A DNA stretch of 64,000 nt. It comes from Pseudomonas sp. L5B5. Its GTDB lineage: Bacteria > Pseudomonadota > Gammaproteobacteria > Pseudomonadales > Pseudomonadaceae. A model generated the notes under the pieces. The model did no database searches. It was not told the origin of the DNA and was given only the letters and a program-made list of their open reading frames with translations. Positions 18,209-27,370 of the stretch are shown here, piece after piece. The stretch is from the NCBI RefSeq assembly GCF_020520285.1, contig NZ_CP084742.1:3782001-3846000 (forward strand), given 5' to 3'. Each line of letters begins with the position of its first letter. Position 1 is the first letter of the stretch. The position numbers and the translations under genes are program-made.

Positions 18209-19840
18209 ATGAACGTCATAGACCACCAGGCACACACTTACGAAACCCTGCAGAAGGGGTTCAACCTGCGTTGGCCGCCCAGTATCGAACAGGGCGCACA
18301 GCGGATTTATGTGTGTACGACACCCGATGAAGTCCTGGCGGCAGCCAATACCGCACTGCGTGAGGGCTATCGCATCACGGTGCGCAGTGGCGGCCACTGC
18401 TACGAGGGTTTTGTTTCCAACAAGTTGAACGGCGAGGCAGAAAGCCTGGCGATTATCGACGTGGGGGAAATGAAAGGCCTGAAATACGATGAAAGCCAAT
18501 CCATCACTTCTCCCTGGGACAGCCGGAACAAGAAGTATCGATTCATGACCTTGACCGGCAACCAGAACTGGGACGGCTACCTGTCACTGTACAAGCAGGC
18601 CGGGCGCACCATTCCTGGCGGTTCATGTTATTCGGTCGGCGTGGGTGGGCATATTAGCGGTGGCGGTTATGGGTTGTTATCCCGCCTGCAGGGCTTGACC
18701 GTGGACTGGGTCACCGGCGTCGACATTCTTGTGCCGGTGGAAAACTCGCGGCAACTGGAATTCCGGCATGTTCGCGCGGATAGCCCATCAAACAACGACA
18801 AGGCATTGTTCACCGCCTGTTGCGGAGCCGGCGGTGGCAACTTCGGCATCATCATCGGCTACTACTTCGACCAACTGCCCCAAGCCCCGCAAAAAGCCTA
18901 TTGGATTCCCCTGGCCTACCCGTGGAAAGAGCTGATTCCCAACTTCTCGAACTTCCTGCGAGCTTATTGGCAGTGGTTCGCCGATAACGACGCCGCCGCA
19001 ACCAGCCCGGTGGAAGGCATTGGCAACGGTGGCTTGTTCACCCTGTTGAAACTCAACCACGTGGATACCTCCGACCATGTGGTGCTGGCAATCCAGTACA
19101 CCGGCCCCAATGGCCAGGTCGGCGGCGCCAACGACATACCGCTCAACGATTTCATCAACAAGATGAATGCCGCGGCGGGCCTGACACCGACCCTGCATGA
19201 CGGTTTCATCGCGCCTAACATTGCCCCGCTCAGGCACCCGCAGGCGGGCAGGAAATTCAAAGGGACAGCGGCTCAACACACGGCGATGGACTGGCTGTAC
19301 GTCACTCAAATGATCAACGGCTCGGGCAACAACCAGCGGGGTAAATACAAGTCCGACTATCAGGTCGAACAGTTCTCCGAGCAGGCCTGCAACGCGCTGT
19401 TGACGCACTTGACCGAAGCCACGCCAGACAAACGCTTCAGCCAGTCGCTGGTGCAGATTGATTCCTACGGCGGGGCGATCAACAAAAAGGGCATGGGCAC
19501 CACCGCTGTTCCTCAACGCAGCTCGCTGCTTAAAGCCCAATACCAGACCTATTGGACTCATGCCGCCGAGGACGGGGTGCAGTTGGCCTGGATTCGCAAC
19601 ATCTTCACTGCCGTGCACGGCGGCAAGCCGCAACGACCTGCCTACGATGGCTGCTACATCAACTACCCCGATGTCGACATGAAGTACACCGACAGCGGCG
19701 CGCTAGACCCCAACTGGCTGAACCTGTACTACGGCTGGAATTCCGAGCTCATCACCAAGCTTGCCAACCTCAAGGCCGCCATTGATCCGCACAACCTGTT
19801 TCGTCATGAACTGTCCATTCCGGCCACAAGGACCGAGTAG
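18209..19840 (+). CDS. FAD-linked oxidase, berberine-bridge-enzyme (BBE) type
   Basis: This is a 543-residue oxidoreductase. The ATG at 18209 follows AGGGAG by 6 bases. The FAD-binding PCMH domain spans about residues 30-250, with VRSGGHCYEGFV (His for 8-alpha-histidyl FAD) and GGSCYSVGVGGHISGGGYGL, whose Cys corresponds to the 6-S-cysteinyl ligand. Both covalent flavin attachments therefore look possible. The C-terminal BBE segment is YGWNSELITKLANLKAAIDPHNLF. No signal peptide is visible, unusual for plant relatives but normal for bacterial ones such as aclacinomycin oxidoreductase. The substrate is unknown; no biosynthetic cluster adjoins it. The upstream 190 bases hold no other gene. Confidence 0.8.
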   Translation: MNVIDHQAHTYETLQKGFNLRWPPSIEQGAQRIYVCTTPDEVLAAANTALREGYRITVRSGGHCYEGFVSNKLNGEAESLAIIDVGEMKGLKYDESQSITSPWDSRNKKYRFMTLTGNQNWDGYLSLYKQAGRTIPGGSCYSVGVGGHISGGGYGLLSRLQGLTVDWVTGVDILVPVENSRQLEFRHVRADSPSNNDKALFTACCGAGGGNFGIIIGYYFDQLPQAPQKAYWIPLAYPWKELIPNFSNFLRAYWQWFADNDAAATSPVEGIGNGGLFTLLKLNHVDTSDHVVLAIQYTGPNGQVGGANDIPLNDFINKMNAAAGLTPTLHDGFIAPNIAPLRHPQAGRKFKGTAAQHTAMDWLYVTQMINGSGNNQRGKYKSDYQVEQFSEQACNALLTHLTEATPDKRFSQSLVQIDSYGGAINKKGMGTTAVPQRSSLLKAQYQTYWTHAAEDGVQLAWIRNIFTAVHGGKPQRPAYDGCYINYPDVDMKYTDSGALDPNWLNLYYGWNSELITKLANLKAAIDPHNLFRHELSIPATRTE

Positions 19841-20191
19841 GTTCCGGCCTCGACACATCACACAGGCATGAGTACAGCGTGCTCGATCGAGCCTCCCGGC
19901 GGCCCAGCGCCATCGGCTTGACGAGCAGGCTGCATACCTCTGCGACTGGGCGTCGCAGCCTGTGGATAAGTCTGTTGATGGAATCTTGAGAAAGCCAGGT
20001 ATTGCTGGATGCGCAAGCGCAATCCGCAACTGGTCATTTTTTGCTCACAAAATAAACCATCGAAAAAACAGCCAGTTGCAAAAAGATGAGAATGGGTACG
20101 CATATCCGGCATTTTGCGACCCCGCCAACCCATCGGTTGTGCATAAACACCCGAGCGAACGGATATAACGCCCCTCGCCCGGGCACCTGGA
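19841..20191. other. Intergenic region without recognisable genes
   Basis: This is 351 bases between convergent genes. It has locally AT-rich runs (about 20035-20085) and a CCTGTGGATAAGT stretch near 19972. I see no gene or strong terminator here. Confidence 0.5.
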
Positions 20192-21775
20192 CTACTCGTC
20201 GGCTCGTGCCGGAATCCACCAGTCTTCACCTCGCGCCGTGCGGATGTACTCCGGCCAGCGGAAGTCGTGGGGCACCTGGAAGTCCGCGGGCAGCAACGGC
20301 GCCTGCCAGCGGCTGCCACCGATCCCGCCGCCGGTACGCTCGACGAACTCAGCCTTGGCCGCCGCCAGCAACGCCTCGTCAGTGAGCAGGTCGACCAGGG
20401 TCGCGGCGATGGTCTTGGCCGCCACCTCGATCATCGGGTCGATCGTCTGGCGAATCCCTCCCAGGGCGTTGGACACCCAATCCGGATAGACAACCCCCGC
20501 AGGCGCGCTGAGCATCGGTCGAGCCACCAGCAGGCGCACCGTGGGGCAATGCCAGGTGTATTCCGGGTAATCGTCGGACGTCAGGTAGTTCTGCCAGGCG
20601 GGCATCTGCAGGCGCATCTGGCGCTCGCATTCCTGGGGTTCGATCAACGCCTCGGTGGCCGGCAGGAACGGCCGATCCATGGCCGCAAGGCCGAGATTGC
20701 GCTGGATCTCGCGGGCAATCTCCCGGGCCTCCTCGTCCCACTGCGGGGCGCCCACCGCCGCCAGGTTGTCGTAGGTGGCCTGGGCCATGACATGGTTGGG
20801 CAGGCCGCCCCGAGACTTGCACACCCAGGTCTTTTTCCACCGGCAGCCGGTGGCCATGGCCGCTGCCGCAGCGTTGTTGTCCATCACCTGGGAGATGGTC
20901 TCGGCCTGCTCGATGGAGTCGCAGCGCAGCAAGTACTGGATCTGCGCCAGGTGCGGCGGCAGGTTGTCGGCCGTGGCCTGGCCGGCCGTGAGGATCGCCT
21001 CGTTGTAGCTCCACAGGCCGGTGAACGGCAGGGTCGAGCGACGCAGACTCTCATTCAGGGTGTAGAAGTGCACCAGCGCATCGTTGGCCCCCGGCGCCCG
21101 GGCGGCCAGGTGATTCTGCGGGATCGGGCTGTAGCGATCGGCGGCGATCCAGTTCTGCGGGTCCTCGCAGGTGAAGCTGTAGATATAGGCGTAGGCGATG
21201 CCGCAGTGGGTGTCCCAGGTGGTGGTGTTGTTCAGCGGCAGCATGTAGGTGGGGTGGAAGCTGATCGCGGCATCCAGGTCGTCGTAGTAACCCTTGGCGG
21301 CGTGCACGGGCTTGGAGGCACGGAGCTTTTCCGCCGGCTCGCCAAAGAACCTGATGCTGCCCTGCAGGCCGAATTCCACCATGGTCGCCTTGGCCGCCAG
21401 GGCCCCGCCCAGGGCACTGATGCCCAGGGCCGAGTGCGGGTCGGTGTGCCCCGGAGCGAAGCGCGACAGGCCGTCGCGCGGTTGTTTACGGGTAGTGGCC
21501 GCCTGGCAGTTGCCAGGCACCGCGTCGTACTCGCCATAGGTGGCCAGCAACGGGCCCCGGCCCTGGGTGAAGGTGGCGCAGAAAGCGGTGGGCATGCCGC
21601 CGCTGGCGCGTTCGACAGTGAACCCCTCGGCTTCCAGCAGCGCCACGTACCAGGCACTGGACTTGTATTCACGGAACGCCGGCTCGGCGTAATGCCAGAT
21701 GATCTGGTGCCAGTCCGACAGTTGCTGACGGTGGCGTTCAACCCAATCCAACGCGAATTCCTTGTAGCGAGACAT
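20192..21775 (-). CDS. M20-family amidohydrolase (AbgB-like)
   Basis: This protein of about 527 residues belongs to the M20 metallo-amidohydrolases, the group of AbgB and N-acyl amino acid hydrolases. Seen: EYDAVPG (catalytic Asp and loop), CATFTQGRGPLLATYGEYD, GHTDPHSALGISALGGALAAK (metal-ligand His/Asp region, about 110-130), FFGEPAEKLRASKPVHAAKG (metal-ligand Glu) and a C-terminal FHPTY... dimerisation lid. These enzymes cleave amide bonds of N-acylated amino acids or aminobenzoyl-glutamate in the cytosol. AGGAG lies 8 bases before the ATG at 21775; a GTG 9 bases earlier is less likely. It is divergent from a LysR gene and near an ABC importer, suggesting that an imported amide is cleaved here. 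Confidence 0.8.
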   Translation of the reverse strand: MSRYKEFALDWVERHRQQLSDWHQIIWHYAEPAFREYKSSAWYVALLEAEGFTVERASGGMPTAFCATFTQGRGPLLATYGEYDAVPGNCQAATTRKQPRDGLSRFAPGHTDPHSALGISALGGALAAKATMVEFGLQGSIRFFGEPAEKLRASKPVHAAKGYYDDLDAAISFHPTYMLPLNNTTTWDTHCGIAYAYIYSFTCEDPQNWIAADRYSPIPQNHLAARAPGANDALVHFYTLNESLRRSTLPFTGLWSYNEAILTAGQATADNLPPHLAQIQYLLRCDSIEQAETISQVMDNNAAAAAMATGCRWKKTWVCKSRGGLPNHVMAQATYDNLAAVGAPQWDEEAREIAREIQRNLGLAAMDRPFLPATEALIEPQECERQMRLQMPAWQNYLTSDDYPEYTWHCPTVRLLVARPMLSAPAGVVYPDWVSNALGGIRQTIDPMIEVAAKTIAATLVDLLTDEALLAAAKAEFVERTGGGIGGSRWQAPLLPADFQVPHDFRWPEYIRTARGEDWWIPARADE

Positions 21776-22066
21776 CCACGGCACTCCTGATTATCCAGGT
21801 TCCGATCGTTCACGGCCGGGGCGCATCGACGCTCGCCGGACCTCTCGGACCTGCTGTTGTTATGGGAATGGTCCGGTCGGCTGCGGGCCGGATCGGGGCC
21901 CAGTATTGGTGAAGCACAGATCACATCAATCGAATTATTTCGCCGCCAATGTCAAAGAAAATTGACCAGTCAAGGAGCATCCCGGCCCATACTGCGCCAC
22001 GCGCCATGCCGCTCGGGGCGCGCAGCCCACACCCGCGAAGACAGGTCCAGCCGATCCGGAGGTTGT

Positions 22067-22984
22067 ATGCGATATCCCTCGATCACCGCCTTGCGCGCCC
22101 TCGACGCGGTCGCCCGGCTGGGCAGCGTGACCGCTGCGGCCGAGCAACTGAGCCTGACCCGCAGCGCCATCAGCCACCAGATCATCAGCCTGGAGCAGGG
22201 CCTGGGTTTCGCCCTGACCGAACGGGTCGGACGCGGCATCGGCCTGACCTACCAGGGCCAGTGCTATGCCCGCGAAGTGCGGCGCATCCTCGCTGATATC
22301 CAGGATGCCGGCCGGTTGTTCGATGGCCCGGCGGTGTCCGGCAAATTGCGCATCAGTTGCAACCCCGGATTCGCCAGCTTCTGGCTGTGCAACCACATCA
22401 ACGGGTTCCTGCGCCAATATCCCCAGGTCCAGTTGCAGGTGGTCAGTCCTCGCTCCCAGGAGGACACCAGCGACCCCGAGGCCGACCTGTTCATCGCCTA
22501 CGGCATCGGCGACTGGCCGGGGCTGCTGGTGGAGCAGATCGTCACCCTGCGCTTCTCGCCGGTATGCAGCCCGCGCCTGATCAACAGCATCGGTGGCCTG
22601 AAGACCGCACACGATCTCAAGGACTTCCCGCTGATCCACATGAGCGACACCAGCGACTGGCGGGTCTGGCTGGCCGCCGCCGGGGCCAGCCGGGTAGACG
22701 CCGACAGCGGCATCACCTTCTCCGATGCCCACTGTGCCCAGTCGGCGTGCATCGCTGCCCAGGGCGTGGCCATCGGCGACAACCTGCTCAGCGGCGATGC
22801 CCTGGCCCGGGGCCTGCTGGTGCGCCCATTCGACATCGCCATCAACGCCCGGCGCGGCTACTTCCTGGTGATTGATCCGGCCAAGGCCGAACGGCCGGTG
22901 GTCCAGGCCTTCGGCGCCTGGCTGAAGAACCAGCTGCAGACCAGCGCCCAGGGCATCATCGACCATCTGCCGAACGAGCCCTGA
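22067..22984 (+). CDS. LysR family transcriptional regulator
   Basis: This is a 305-residue regulator. Its N-terminal helix-turn-helix (residues 1-60) reads ITALRALDAVARLGSVTAAAEQLSLTRSAISHQI, followed by LEQGLGFALTERVGRGIGLT. The effector domain starts with GKLRISCNPGFASFWL (about 92). The ATG at 22067 is 4 bases after GGAGG; longer upstream in-frame openings would add about 70 non-conserved residues. It is divergent from the amidohydrolase (291 bases apart) and upstream of the ABC importer, so it most likely controls one or both. The intergenic region shows no obvious T-N11-A site that I can assign with confidence. Confidence 0.88.
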   Translation: MRYPSITALRALDAVARLGSVTAAAEQLSLTRSAISHQIISLEQGLGFALTERVGRGIGLTYQGQCYAREVRRILADIQDAGRLFDGPAVSGKLRISCNPGFASFWLCNHINGFLRQYPQVQLQVVSPRSQEDTSDPEADLFIAYGIGDWPGLLVEQIVTLRFSPVCSPRLINSIGGLKTAHDLKDFPLIHMSDTSDWRVWLAAAGASRVDADSGITFSDAHCAQSACIAAQGVAIGDNLLSGDALARGLLVRPFDIAINARRGYFLVIDPAKAERPVVQAFGAWLKNQLQTSAQGIIDHLPNEP

Positions 22985-23155
22985 GCTCCGGACGACAGGT
23001 CTGCGCCTGCTGGCCAATGGATAATTTCACTCACCAATGAGGCAAAAATTATTCCATTGATGTGGCGTTGCTTTTGCCAATAATGAGCCGACCGCCTGCT
23101 GTTCCAACAATAAAAATTCCACAGCGCAGGTCGGGTTTCGCAGGAGAACTCTGTA

Positions 23156-24247
23156 GTGTCCAGCAGTCCTTCGACTCAACTCAGCGCCCAGGGAATCAGC
23201 CAGTACTACGGCAGCTTCACCGCCCTGGATGGCATTGACCTCGACGTTCGCCAAGGCGAATTCCTCACCCTCCTGGGCCCCTCCGGGTCCGGCAAGACCA
23301 CCCTGCTGATGATCCTCGCAGGCTTCCTTTCCCCCAGCGCCGGCAAGCTCATGGAACGTGGCGTCGACATCAGCCGGCGCCCCGCGGAAAAGCGCAACTA
23401 CGGCATGGTGTTCCAGGGCTATGCACTGTTTCCGCACATGAGCGTGGCCGACAACGTCGCCTATCCGCTGCGCATCCGCGGGGTGAAGGCCGACGAGCGC
23501 CAGCGCCGGGTCAAGCACATCCTCGAAGTCGTGGGCCTGGGCGCCCACCTGCACAAGAAACCCTCCGAGCTTTCCGGCGGCCAGCAGCAACGGGTGGCCA
23601 TTGCCCGGGCCCTGGTGTTCGAGCCAGAGATGCTGCTGCTCGACGAACCGCTCTCGGCCCTGGACAAGAACCTGCGCGAACAGCTGCAGGCCGAACTGCA
23701 GCGCATCCACCGCCAGGTCGGCACCAGCTTCGTGTTCGTCACCCACGACCAGGGCGAAGCCCTGGCCCTGTCGACCCGCATCGCCATCTTCAACCAGGGC
23801 CGCCTGGCGCAGATCGACTCCCCGCAAGAGATCTACGATCGGCCACGCAACCGCTTCGTCGCCGAATTCCTCGGCAAGATGAACCTGTTCCCCCTGCAGG
23901 GCATTTCCCGCAGCGGCAACCAGGCCAGCGGCCGTTGCGCCGACACCGCGCTGCACGCTGCGCTACCCGGTGTGTTGAGCAGCCAGCCGCAACTGCTGGC
24001 GGTGCGCCCCGAGCACATGACGCTGCATACCGAACGCCCGCTGCCGGGCGAGCACAACGTGCTGCCGGCGCACATGGGCGAGCGGGTCTACCAGGGTTCC
24101 AGCACCCATCTGGCCCTGAACATCAGCCCGGAACTGGCGCCGGTGAACCTTTCGGTGCCCGGCGACCATCCCGGCGCCCGCTTGCCCAGCGGCACCCCGG
24201 TCTGGCTGAGCTGGCCGGTGCGCCACAGCTTCCTGCTGGAAGCCTGA
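23156..24247 (+). CDS. Polyamine-type ABC transporter ATP-binding protein (PotA-like)
   Basis: This 363-residue ATPase uses a GTG start (AGGAG 9 bases upstream). Motifs: GPSGSGKTTLLMILAG (Walker A, about residues 44-59), YGMVFQGYALFPHMSV (Q-loop), LSGGQQQRVAIARAL (signature), MLLLDEPLSALDKNLREQLQ (Walker B/D-loop) and FVTHDQGEAL. A C-terminal TOBE-like beta domain (about 290-363, LLAVRPEHMTLHTE) marks the PotA/CysA/AfuC branch. It is the first gene of a four-gene importer; a REP pair sits between it and the binding-protein gene. The substrate is probably an organic cation, amine or amino acid derivative. Confidence 0.9.
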   Translation: MSSSPSTQLSAQGISQYYGSFTALDGIDLDVRQGEFLTLLGPSGSGKTTLLMILAGFLSPSAGKLMERGVDISRRPAEKRNYGMVFQGYALFPHMSVADNVAYPLRIRGVKADERQRRVKHILEVVGLGAHLHKKPSELSGGQQQRVAIARALVFEPEMLLLDEPLSALDKNLREQLQAELQRIHRQVGTSFVFVTHDQGEALALSTRIAIFNQGRLAQIDSPQEIYDRPRNRFVAEFLGKMNLFPLQGISRSGNQASGRCADTALHAALPGVLSSQPQLLAVRPEHMTLHTERPLPGEHNVLPAHMGERVYQGSSTHLALNISPELAPVNLSVPGDHPGARLPSGTPVWLSWPVRHSFLLEA

Positions 24248-24269
24248 GCCCCGCGATCAGTCAGGCAAT

Positions 24270-24361
24270 TGTAGGAGCGAGGCTTGCCCGCGATGGGCTG
24301 CAGAGCGCTGCGTTGATCCCGTAACGTTCACGACCATCGCGAGCACGCTTCGCTCCTACAA
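24270..24361. repeat. REP pair (REPIN-like)
   Basis: TGTAGGAGCGAGGCTTGCCC at the left end is answered in reverse complement at the right end by an arm ending GCTTCGCTCCTACA, giving a 92-base imperfect palindrome. The same arms occur at 46017-46116. This is the REP-type palindrome common in fluorescent pseudomonads. Inside an operon it may modulate mRNA stability between the ATPase and binding-protein genes. Confidence 0.85.
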
Positions 24362-24444
24362 AGGATCACCACCCCGGTTTTCGTACAGAACAACAACAAT
24401 CAACGGCCGGCGCCTCGAACACCGGCCTTGCGAGGACTTGCCCC

Positions 24445-25557
24445 ATGAGCCAGCACCATCAGCGCGACTGCATTGAAATCCTCATCGAAAAAGCCCGCGG
24501 CGGGCAAGTCAGCCGCCGCACCTTCGTCCAGGCCATGGGCCTGCTGGCGGCCGTGCCCCTGGCCTTGCGCAGCGGCATCAGCTGGTCGGCGGACAAGCCC
24601 CTGGTGCTGGTCAACTGGGGCGGCGATGCACTGAACGCGTTTCGCACAGCCTGGACCGACAGCTTCACCAAGAGCACCGGCATCCCGGTGCGCATCGATG
24701 GCACCGGCCCCACCGAAGGGGCCATCCGTTCGCAGCTGGCCAGCGGCCGGCCCAGCTGGGACGTGGTGGATGTGGACAGCTATAGCGCCATGACCCTGGG
24801 CCGCGACAAGGTCCTGCAGCCCCTGGACTACAGCGTGGTGCAACGGGACCTGGTGGCACCGGCGTTGTCCCATGAACATGGGATTGCCGGTTACCTGTTC
24901 AGCTATGTACTGGCCTGGGACAGCCAGAAGTTCGGTGACAGCGGCCCCAGGAACTGGGCAGATTTCTGGGACGTGGAGAAATTCCCCGGCAAGCGCACCC
25001 TCTACAAGTGGATGAACGGCATGCTCGAAGCCGCCCTGCTGGCCGATGGCGTGGCGGCCGAACAACTGTACCCGCTGGACGTGCCCCGGGCCCTGCGCAA
25101 GATCGACGAACTCAAGCCCCATGTCCTGTCGTTCTGGGGGTCGGGCGCCGAAAGCCAGCAGTTGATGATCGAAGGCGAAGCCAGCATGGGCGCCATCTGG
25201 CACACCCGCGCCACCCTGCTCCATGAAGACAGCGATGGACGCATCCAGTGGGGCTTCGACAACGCATTCCTCAATGCCAGCAGTTGGGGTGTGCTGCGCG
25301 ACAATCCGGCCGGAGCCGCCCCAGCCATGCAGTTCATCCAGCATGCCCTGCAGCCGGCCGGCCAGTTGAAGTTATTCGAGACCCTGGGCAACGGCCCGTC
25401 CAATGCCGCGACCCAGCAACTGATGAGCGCCGAGCAGCGGGAGATCAACTGCGCCTCCGAAGCCAACATGAAAAAGCAGATTTTCCTCGATACCCAGTGG
25501 TACGCCGATCACTACTCCAGCACCCTGGAGCAGTACCTCACCCACCTGTCCAAGTGA
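24445..25557 (+). CDS. Tat-exported ABC transporter substrate-binding protein (PotD-like)
   Basis: This 370-residue receptor has a twin-arginine signal: VSRRTFVQAMGLLAAVPLAL (about residues 26-45), with an SRRxF motif followed by a moderate hydrophobic stretch. Mature features are VLVNWGGDALNAFRTAWTDSF (about 52-72) and DVVDVDSYSAMTLGRDKVLQ. FWDVEKFPGKRTLYKWMNGM (about 174-193) is the hinge of PotD/AfuA-type proteins. Export by Tat implies cytosolic folding. The gene lies in the importer operon 198 bases after the ATPase gene, with a REP pair between them. Its ligand is inferred to be a polyamine-like or amide compound, given the nearby M20 hydrolase. Confidence 0.85.
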   Translation: MSQHHQRDCIEILIEKARGGQVSRRTFVQAMGLLAAVPLALRSGISWSADKPLVLVNWGGDALNAFRTAWTDSFTKSTGIPVRIDGTGPTEGAIRSQLASGRPSWDVVDVDSYSAMTLGRDKVLQPLDYSVVQRDLVAPALSHEHGIAGYLFSYVLAWDSQKFGDSGPRNWADFWDVEKFPGKRTLYKWMNGMLEAALLADGVAAEQLYPLDVPRALRKIDELKPHVLSFWGSGAESQQLMIEGEASMGAIWHTRATLLHEDSDGRIQWGFDNAFLNASSWGVLRDNPAGAAPAMQFIQHALQPAGQLKLFETLGNGPSNAATQQLMSAEQREINCASEANMKKQIFLDTQWYADHYSSTLEQYLTHLSK

Positions 25558-25567
25558 GGCGCCGACC

Positions 25568-26404
25568 ATGAGTGCGACCCAAACCGCGCGCCTGGAACGC
25601 AGCCTGCTGCTGGTGCCCCTGCCGCTGTTGCTGGTGCTGTTCTACCTGCTGCCGTTCGTGGGCGTGGTGAGCTGGAGCTTCACCCTGCCCGAGCCCGGCA
25701 TCGAGCAGTACCAGCGCATCGCCACGGACCCGGCGATCCACGACATGCTGCTGCGCACCCTGCGCCTGTGCCTGACCGTCAGCCTGCTGGCCCTGGCGAT
25801 CGGCTACCTGCTGGCCTACTGCTGGGTGTTCAGCCCGCCGTTCTGGCAGCGCATGGTGGAAATCTGCGTGTTCATCCCGTTCTGGATCTCGGTGCTGGTC
25901 CGCGCCTTCGGCTGGCTGATCGCCCTGCGCAGCAATGGCGTGGTCAACGACAGCCTGCTGTCCCTGGGCTGGATCGATCATCCCCTGCAACTGACCCGCA
26001 ACGAGCTGGGGGTGGTGATCGGCATGCTCCACTTCATGATCCCCTACGCCCTGTTTCCGCTGCTGTCGAGCATGCGCCAGCTTGACCAGCGCGTGCTGCT
26101 GGCTTCCCGCGGGCTAGGCGCCGGGGCCTTGCGAACCTTCTGGCAGGTGCTGCTGCCGCAGACCCTGCCGGGGCTGCTGGGGGCCTTCATCATGGTCTTC
26201 GTGTTCTGCCTGGGCTTCTTCATTACCCCTGTGCTGCTGGGCGGCGGGCAGACGGTGATGATCGCCGAGTACGTGTTCCTGCAGATGTTCCAGACCAGCA
26301 ACTGGGGGCTGGGCGCGGCCCTGAGCCTGGTGCTGCTGGCCCTGGTCAGCGCGCTGATCTGGCTGCTGATGCGCATTACCCGTGTCAATCGACTGGTGGG
26401 TTGA
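25568..26404 (+). CDS. ABC transporter permease (PotB-like)
   Basis: This 278-residue inner-membrane permease has about six helices, starting LLLVPLPLLLVLFYLLPFVG. VFIPFWISVLVRAFGWLIAL (about residues 99-118) and the EAA loop with GLGAGALRTFWQVLLPQTLPG (about 180-200) match the PotB group. A short 10-base gap follows the binding-protein gene. It pairs with the next permease in the same operon. Confidence 0.88.
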   Translation: MSATQTARLERSLLLVPLPLLLVLFYLLPFVGVVSWSFTLPEPGIEQYQRIATDPAIHDMLLRTLRLCLTVSLLALAIGYLLAYCWVFSPPFWQRMVEICVFIPFWISVLVRAFGWLIALRSNGVVNDSLLSLGWIDHPLQLTRNELGVVIGMLHFMIPYALFPLLSSMRQLDQRVLLASRGLGAGALRTFWQVLLPQTLPGLLGAFIMVFVFCLGFFITPVLLGGGQTVMIAEYVFLQMFQTSNWGLGAALSLVLLALVSALIWLLMRITRVNRLVG

Positions 26405-26411
26405 GGTCACT

Positions 26412-27227
26412 ATGAATACACATCGCACTGCCCTGAGCACCCGGCTGATCGCCGTGATTGCCATGGCCTTCATGCTGTTCCCGTTGCTGACGGTGATCCC
26501 GGTGTCCTTCACCGCCAAGCGCTACCTGTCGATGCCCGAGGGCAACTGGTCGCTGCGCCACTACGAGGCATTGCTGAGCAACCCCGACTGGCTGTCGAGC
26601 ATCGGCCAGAGCCTGGTCATCGCCACGGCCACCAGCCTGATCGCCACCTTGCTGGCGGTGAGTTTCAGCCTGGGCATCTGGTACCTGCGCTCCCGCCTGG
26701 CGACGCTGCTGATCGGCCTGGTGCTGCTGCCGATGGCGATCCCGCCGGTGATTTCGGCCCTGGTGCTGTACTTCATGGAGACCCGGCTGGGACAGATCGC
26801 TCCCGGCTGGGGCTATGACAGCCTGCCGGGGGTGGTGATCGCTCACGTGGTGATGGTGGTGCCCTATGGCGTGGTGACCATGCTGGTGGCGCTGAGCCAG
26901 GTGGACCGGCGCATCGAACTGGCTTCGCGCAACCTGGGCGCCAGCCTGATGCAGACCACCTTCCTGATGATACTGCCAAACCTGAAGCTGGGGATCTTCT
27001 CCACCGCGCTGCTGGGCTTCGCCCTGTCCTGGGAAGAGGTGGCAGTGACCTTGTTCATCACCAGCGTCGACGTCAACACCCTGCCCCGGCGGATCTGGAG
27101 CGGGCTGCGGGACAACGTCGACCCCAGCGTGGCGGCCATTTCCGTGCTACTGATCAGCCTGACCCTGCTGGTGCTCGTCGGTCGCCTGGCCTTGCAGTAC
27201 TACGCCCAGCGCCGCGCCCGCTCCTGA
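26412..27227 (+). CDS. ABC transporter permease (PotC-like)
   Basis: This is a permease of about 271 residues. The ATG at 26412 has GAGG 5 bases upstream; an in-frame GTG 30 bases earlier lies inside the previous gene and is not preferred. Helices include STRLIAVIAMAFMLFPLLTV and TSLIATLLAVSFSLGIWYL. The EAA loop is ASRNLGASLMQTTFLMILPN (about 175-194), matching PotC. It ends the four-gene importer that begins at 23156. Confidence 0.88.
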   Translation: MNTHRTALSTRLIAVIAMAFMLFPLLTVIPVSFTAKRYLSMPEGNWSLRHYEALLSNPDWLSSIGQSLVIATATSLIATLLAVSFSLGIWYLRSRLATLLIGLVLLPMAIPPVISALVLYFMETRLGQIAPGWGYDSLPGVVIAHVVMVVPYGVVTMLVALSQVDRRIELASRNLGASLMQTTFLMILPNLKLGIFSTALLGFALSWEEVAVTLFITSVDVNTLPRRIWSGLRDNVDPSVAAISVLLISLTLLVLVGRLALQYYAQRRARS

Positions 27228-27238
27228 CCCATCCTTTT

Positions 27239-27370
27239 GTGGCGAGGGAGCTTGCTCCCGCTGGCTGGCAACGCCAGCCCGATGGCTGAGTCCCGGTTCC
27301 AACCGACGGACCGCTGGCTCAGGCTCTACGGCCGCTGCGCGCCCGAGCGGGAGCAAGCTCCCTCGCCACA
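27239..27370. repeat. REP-like inverted repeat, second family
   Basis: TGTGGCGAGGGAGCTTGCTC at the left and its reverse complement (GAGCAAGCTCCCTCGCCACA) at the right bound a 132-base palindrome-like unit. The arms differ from the TGTAGGAGCGAGG family seen at 24270 and 46017, so two REP families occur in this window. It sits just past the ABC operon and may act as its transcriptional end. Confidence 0.8.
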
